Below, piece by piece: positions 61,448-64,000 of a DNA stretch of 64,000 bases. The notes under the pieces are model-generated. The model did not search any database. It saw nothing but the letters and a program-made list of their open reading frames with translations, and had not been told where the DNA came from. The DNA is taken from assembly GCA_934359185.1 (NCBI GenBank), contig CAKRLE010000004.1, forward strand, positions 62,001-126,000. The letters are read 5' to 3'. Position 1 is the first letter of the stretch, and each line of letters starts with the position of its first letter. The stretch comes from an uncultured Lachnospira sp. (GTDB lineage: Bacteria; Bacillota; Clostridia; Lachnospirales; Lachnospiraceae). A program made the position numbers and the translations under genes.

Positions 61448-63445
61448 TTAATTTACACTGTCATCATGATAATACTTTCCATCTGGGCCAAGCTTCCATA
61501 TCTTAATATATTGGTTTTCTTTGATATCAAATATATCACGTATTCTGCTCTTGATATCCGGATCATATATTGGTGCAGCAATTTCAACCCTTCTTTCCAT
61601 ATTTCTGGTCATGAAGTCTGCCGAAGCTATATATATATTATCCCTGTCAGGTGTTCCAAATATATATATTCTTGAATGTTCAAGGAATCTGCCAACTGCA
61701 CTTTTAACGGTTATATTATCAGTATATCCTTCTATTCCAGGAACCAGACAGCATATTCCCCTTATTACCATCTCAACCCTGACACCAGCCTGTGAACACT
61801 CAACCAGCTTATCAATTATCTCTTTGTCAGTAAGGGAATTAATCTTGATTCCCACATAACCTGGTTCTCCATTCTTAACATGATTAATCTCATCATTCAT
61901 CATCTGCAGGACTTCTCTTTTAAGACATTTAGGAGCAACAAGAAGTGACACAGTATTATCTATGAATTCCTCCATGCAGAGTTTGGTAAATGTCTCGGCA
62001 GCCTCTTTACCAATAGTCTTATTGGCTGTCATAAGACTTAAATCTGTGTACTGCTTAGCTGTCTTTTCATTATAATTACCTGTTCCAATCTGGGTTATGT
62101 AATTAATTCTGCCTTCATCCTGATATGTTATAAGACAAAGCTTTGAATGAACCTTCGTATGATCAAGTCCATATACTATACGGCACCCGGCATCTTCCAG
62201 TCTTCTTGACCATTCAATGTTATTTTCTTCATCAAATCTTGCCCTCAGTTCAACAAGTACCACAACCTCTTTGCCATTCTCAGCAGCATTGATAAGAGAC
62301 TCTATTATCTGTGAATTCTTGGCAACACGATATAGCGTCATCTTAATTGATACGACCCTGTTATCATTGCCAGCCTCATTGAGAAGCCGCAGGAATGGGT
62401 TCATGCTTTCATATGGGTAAAACAGCAATCTGTCTTTCTCTTCTATAATTGATATCATGCTCCGTGAAGAATTAGCCCATGCTGGAACTTTAGCCACATG
62501 TCTTTCATAGAATAACTTTTTTTCCGTTCTAAGGATATCCTGTATATCAAATACAAATGACAAATCAAGCGGTGCCTCTGAATAAAATATCTGTTCCTGC
62601 TTTAATTCAAGTTCCTTACACAGATTAAGGATTATCGTTTCATCAAGCAGTCTTGAATATTCCATCTTGACAGGGCACAGTCTCTTTCTCTGGCGAATCA
62701 TTCTTTCCATAGTGTCACGATAATCAGCATCCTCATTATCAACTGCCTCATCAACGTCAATATCAGCATTTCTTATAATTCTTATCAGCGATTTGCTCTT
62801 TATCTGATACTTTTCAAATATCTTAGGCATAAAATGAAGAATCAGCTCTTCAACCAGCATAAATTTCTTATTATCCGAAGGAATTGGAACAAGTCTTGAA
62901 AATACACCATTGCTGCAAGGTACAATTCCTATCTTATCGCTGTTTTTCTTTCCAAGAAGCGCTACCGCATATATCTCCTTATTCTTCATAAATGGAAATG
63001 GCTGCTTCTTGCCTACTATCTGTGGTGACAAAAGTGGCAGAATTGATTCTTTGAAATATTTTTCCAGATATACTGCATCACTGTAATCTATATCATTAAA
63101 ATTCAGAATCTTAATTCCGTAATCTTCCAGCTGCAGCATAAGATCCCTGTATACAGCATCCTTTTTTCGTGTAAGATCTCTTGACTCTTTAAATATAGTT
63201 GTAAGCTGCTCCTTTGCTGTCATGTTGGTTTTATTATCACTCTTATCCTGTGAAAACAGCATCTGATCATACAACGAGCCAACTCTTACCATAAAAAATT
63301 CATCCAGATTACTCTGAAATATTGATGAAAATGTTAGCTTTTCACATAATGGAACATTGCTGTCTTCTGCCTCTAACAACACTCTTTCATTAAATTTCAG
63401 CCATGACAATTCCCTGTTCTGATAATATCCCTTTATATTTTTCAT
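61448..63445 (-). CDS. ppk: Polyphosphate kinase 1
   Basis: 665 residues, full length for PPK1. Domains in order: N (YYQNRELSWLKFNERVLLEAED), head, and two phospholipase-D-like C-terminal domains with the phosphorylated His in HTKVHSKLCLI and IYIASADFMTRNMERRVEIAAPI near the end. Makes long-chain polyphosphate from ATP. It begins 6 bases after pfkA, so carbon and phosphate metabolism are cotranscribed. Confidence 0.96.
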   Translation of the reverse strand: MKNIKGYYQNRELSWLKFNERVLLEAEDSNVPLCEKLTFSSIFQSNLDEFFMVRVGSLYDQMLFSQDKSDNKTNMTAKEQLTTIFKESRDLTRKKDAVYRDLMLQLEDYGIKILNFNDIDYSDAVYLEKYFKESILPLLSPQIVGKKQPFPFMKNKEIYAVALLGKKNSDKIGIVPCSNGVFSRLVPIPSDNKKFMLVEELILHFMPKIFEKYQIKSKSLIRIIRNADIDVDEAVDNEDADYRDTMERMIRQRKRLCPVKMEYSRLLDETIILNLCKELELKQEQIFYSEAPLDLSFVFDIQDILRTEKKLFYERHVAKVPAWANSSRSMISIIEEKDRLLFYPYESMNPFLRLLNEAGNDNRVVSIKMTLYRVAKNSQIIESLINAAENGKEVVVLVELRARFDEENNIEWSRRLEDAGCRIVYGLDHTKVHSKLCLITYQDEGRINYITQIGTGNYNEKTAKQYTDLSLMTANKTIGKEAAETFTKLCMEEFIDNTVSLLVAPKCLKREVLQMMNDEINHVKNGEPGYVGIKINSLTDKEIIDKLVECSQAGVRVEMVIRGICCLVPGIEGYTDNITVKSAVGRFLEHSRIYIFGTPDRDNIYIASADFMTRNMERRVEIAAPIYDPDIKSRIRDIFDIKENQYIKIWKLGPDGKYYHDDSVN

Positions 63446-63451
63446 AATGCT

Positions 63452-64000
63452 TTATCCCTCGTTTCCCATGCAGATTCCTAAATCTCTTGCCTGTCTGACA
63501 AGCTGGCCATCTGCATCTACCATCTTTGTTTTTCCAGCCACTTTTTCTAACTCAACATATTCAATTTCATTATTATCAACGCAGACCATGTATCCATACC
63601 TCTTATTAATAATAAGCTTTGCTGCTTCAACTCCAAGCCTTGTCGCCAATACCCTGTCATATGGAACCGGACTGCCGCCACGCTGCACATGGCCTGGTAC
63701 CGTAACACGCACTTCCTGCCCTGTCATTAATGATATAGCATTGCCAAGCCTGTATGCTGCTGATGGATAGCCATCATTTTTCCATAATTCCTTCAGCTCC
63801 CGTTTTGGCATTGCCGCCTCTTCTTTAGACAAAGCTCCCTCTGCCATTGCTATTATTGTGAATTTCTTGCCATTTTCAGTTCTTCTGTTAATTGCTTCGG
63901 CAATAACATTAATATCATATGGTATCTCCGGTATAAGTATTACATCCGCTCCGCTCGCAAGTCCTGCATTAAGTGTAAGCCATCCTGTCTTGTGTCCCAT
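63452..64000 (-). CDS. pfkA: 6-phosphofructokinase, C-terminal part (cut by the window edge)
   Basis: 182 residues reach the right edge; the N-terminal half lies outside. The visible part starts at MGHKTGWLTLNAG (the conserved M-G-[RH]-x-[AST]-G-W) and has LIPEIPYD and TVPGHVQRGGSPVPYDRVLATRLG. The H-K-T form of the first motif fits the group III/PPi-type subfamily more than the classical ATP form (MGRHAGWL), but the phosphate donor cannot be decided from this half. Confidence 0.92.
   Translation of the reverse strand: MGHKTGWLTLNAGLASGADVILIPEIPYDINVIAEAINRRTENGKKFTIIAMAEGALSKEEAAMPKRELKELWKNDGYPSAAYRLGNAISLMTGQEVRVTVPGHVQRGGSPVPYDRVLATRLGVEAAKLIINKRYGYMVCVDNNEIEYVELEKVAGKTKMVDADGQLVRQARDLGICMGNEG

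Overview
The window reads as a chromosomal segment of a low-GC anaerobic Firmicute of the Lachnospiraceae type, probably near Lachnospira/Eubacterium eligens. This is inferred from the gene set, the codon and AT bias, strong AGGAGG ribosome binding sites, and Clostridia-type families (a DUF6110-like protein, a cyclic-lactone autoinducer locus, AzlCD, carboxynorspermidine enzymes). No rRNA, tRNA or CRISPR array was seen. Most genes lie on the minus strand.

Layout. 1-3.9 kb: a palindromic intergenic element, upp-uraA and a MATE transporter. 4-6.5 kb: bioB-bioY behind a BirA-type operator, then a broken GHKL kinase lying between two copies of the bioY 3' end. 6.6-13.6 kb: a Bro-N protein, an AAA ATPase overlapping an LRR-VWA protein, and a P1B-type ATPase with its small partner. 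13.7-23.2 kb: a sulfur/methionine block (metH, its activation domain, metF, cysK, trxB, a JAMM protease, a TusA-like protein and two O-acetylhomoserine sulfhydrylase paralogues). 23.4-26.1 kb: pstSCA without pstB, behind an 11-bp phased PHO-box-like repeat. 26.3-35 kb: an HMA protein, a 272-bp hairpin element, an SseB protein, a chemotaxis receptor, a second MATE protein, a radical SAM/DUF308 pair and a TetR regulator. 34-39 kb: an amino-acid export operon (AzlCD, ThrE halves), LrgAB and a GT8 glycosyltransferase.

40.5-50.4 kb is the accessory highlight. It is an AT-rich agr-like quorum-sensing locus (AgrB, an unlisted 46-aa autoinducer precursor, an XRE regulator, a LytTR response regulator and a GHKL kinase) beside an operon encoding a small secreted protein, ABC transporter parts, a lipoprotein and a membrane-anchored protein. 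I found three copies of one direct-repeat motif (CGAC-type half-sites exactly 21 bp apart), one upstream of each of the three transcription units, and a 14-bp motif shared by the two minus-strand promoters. A signal peptide, sensor, regulator, promoters and secreted product can therefore all be read from the sequence.

50.4-57.6 kb is a polyamine operon (SpeA, SpeE, carboxynorspermidine dehydrogenase and decarboxylase, AguA, AguB) with a second large hairpin element inside it. 57.6-64 kb holds an HPt protein, a hybrid kinase, a HAD phosphatase, ppk1 and the 3' part of pfkA.
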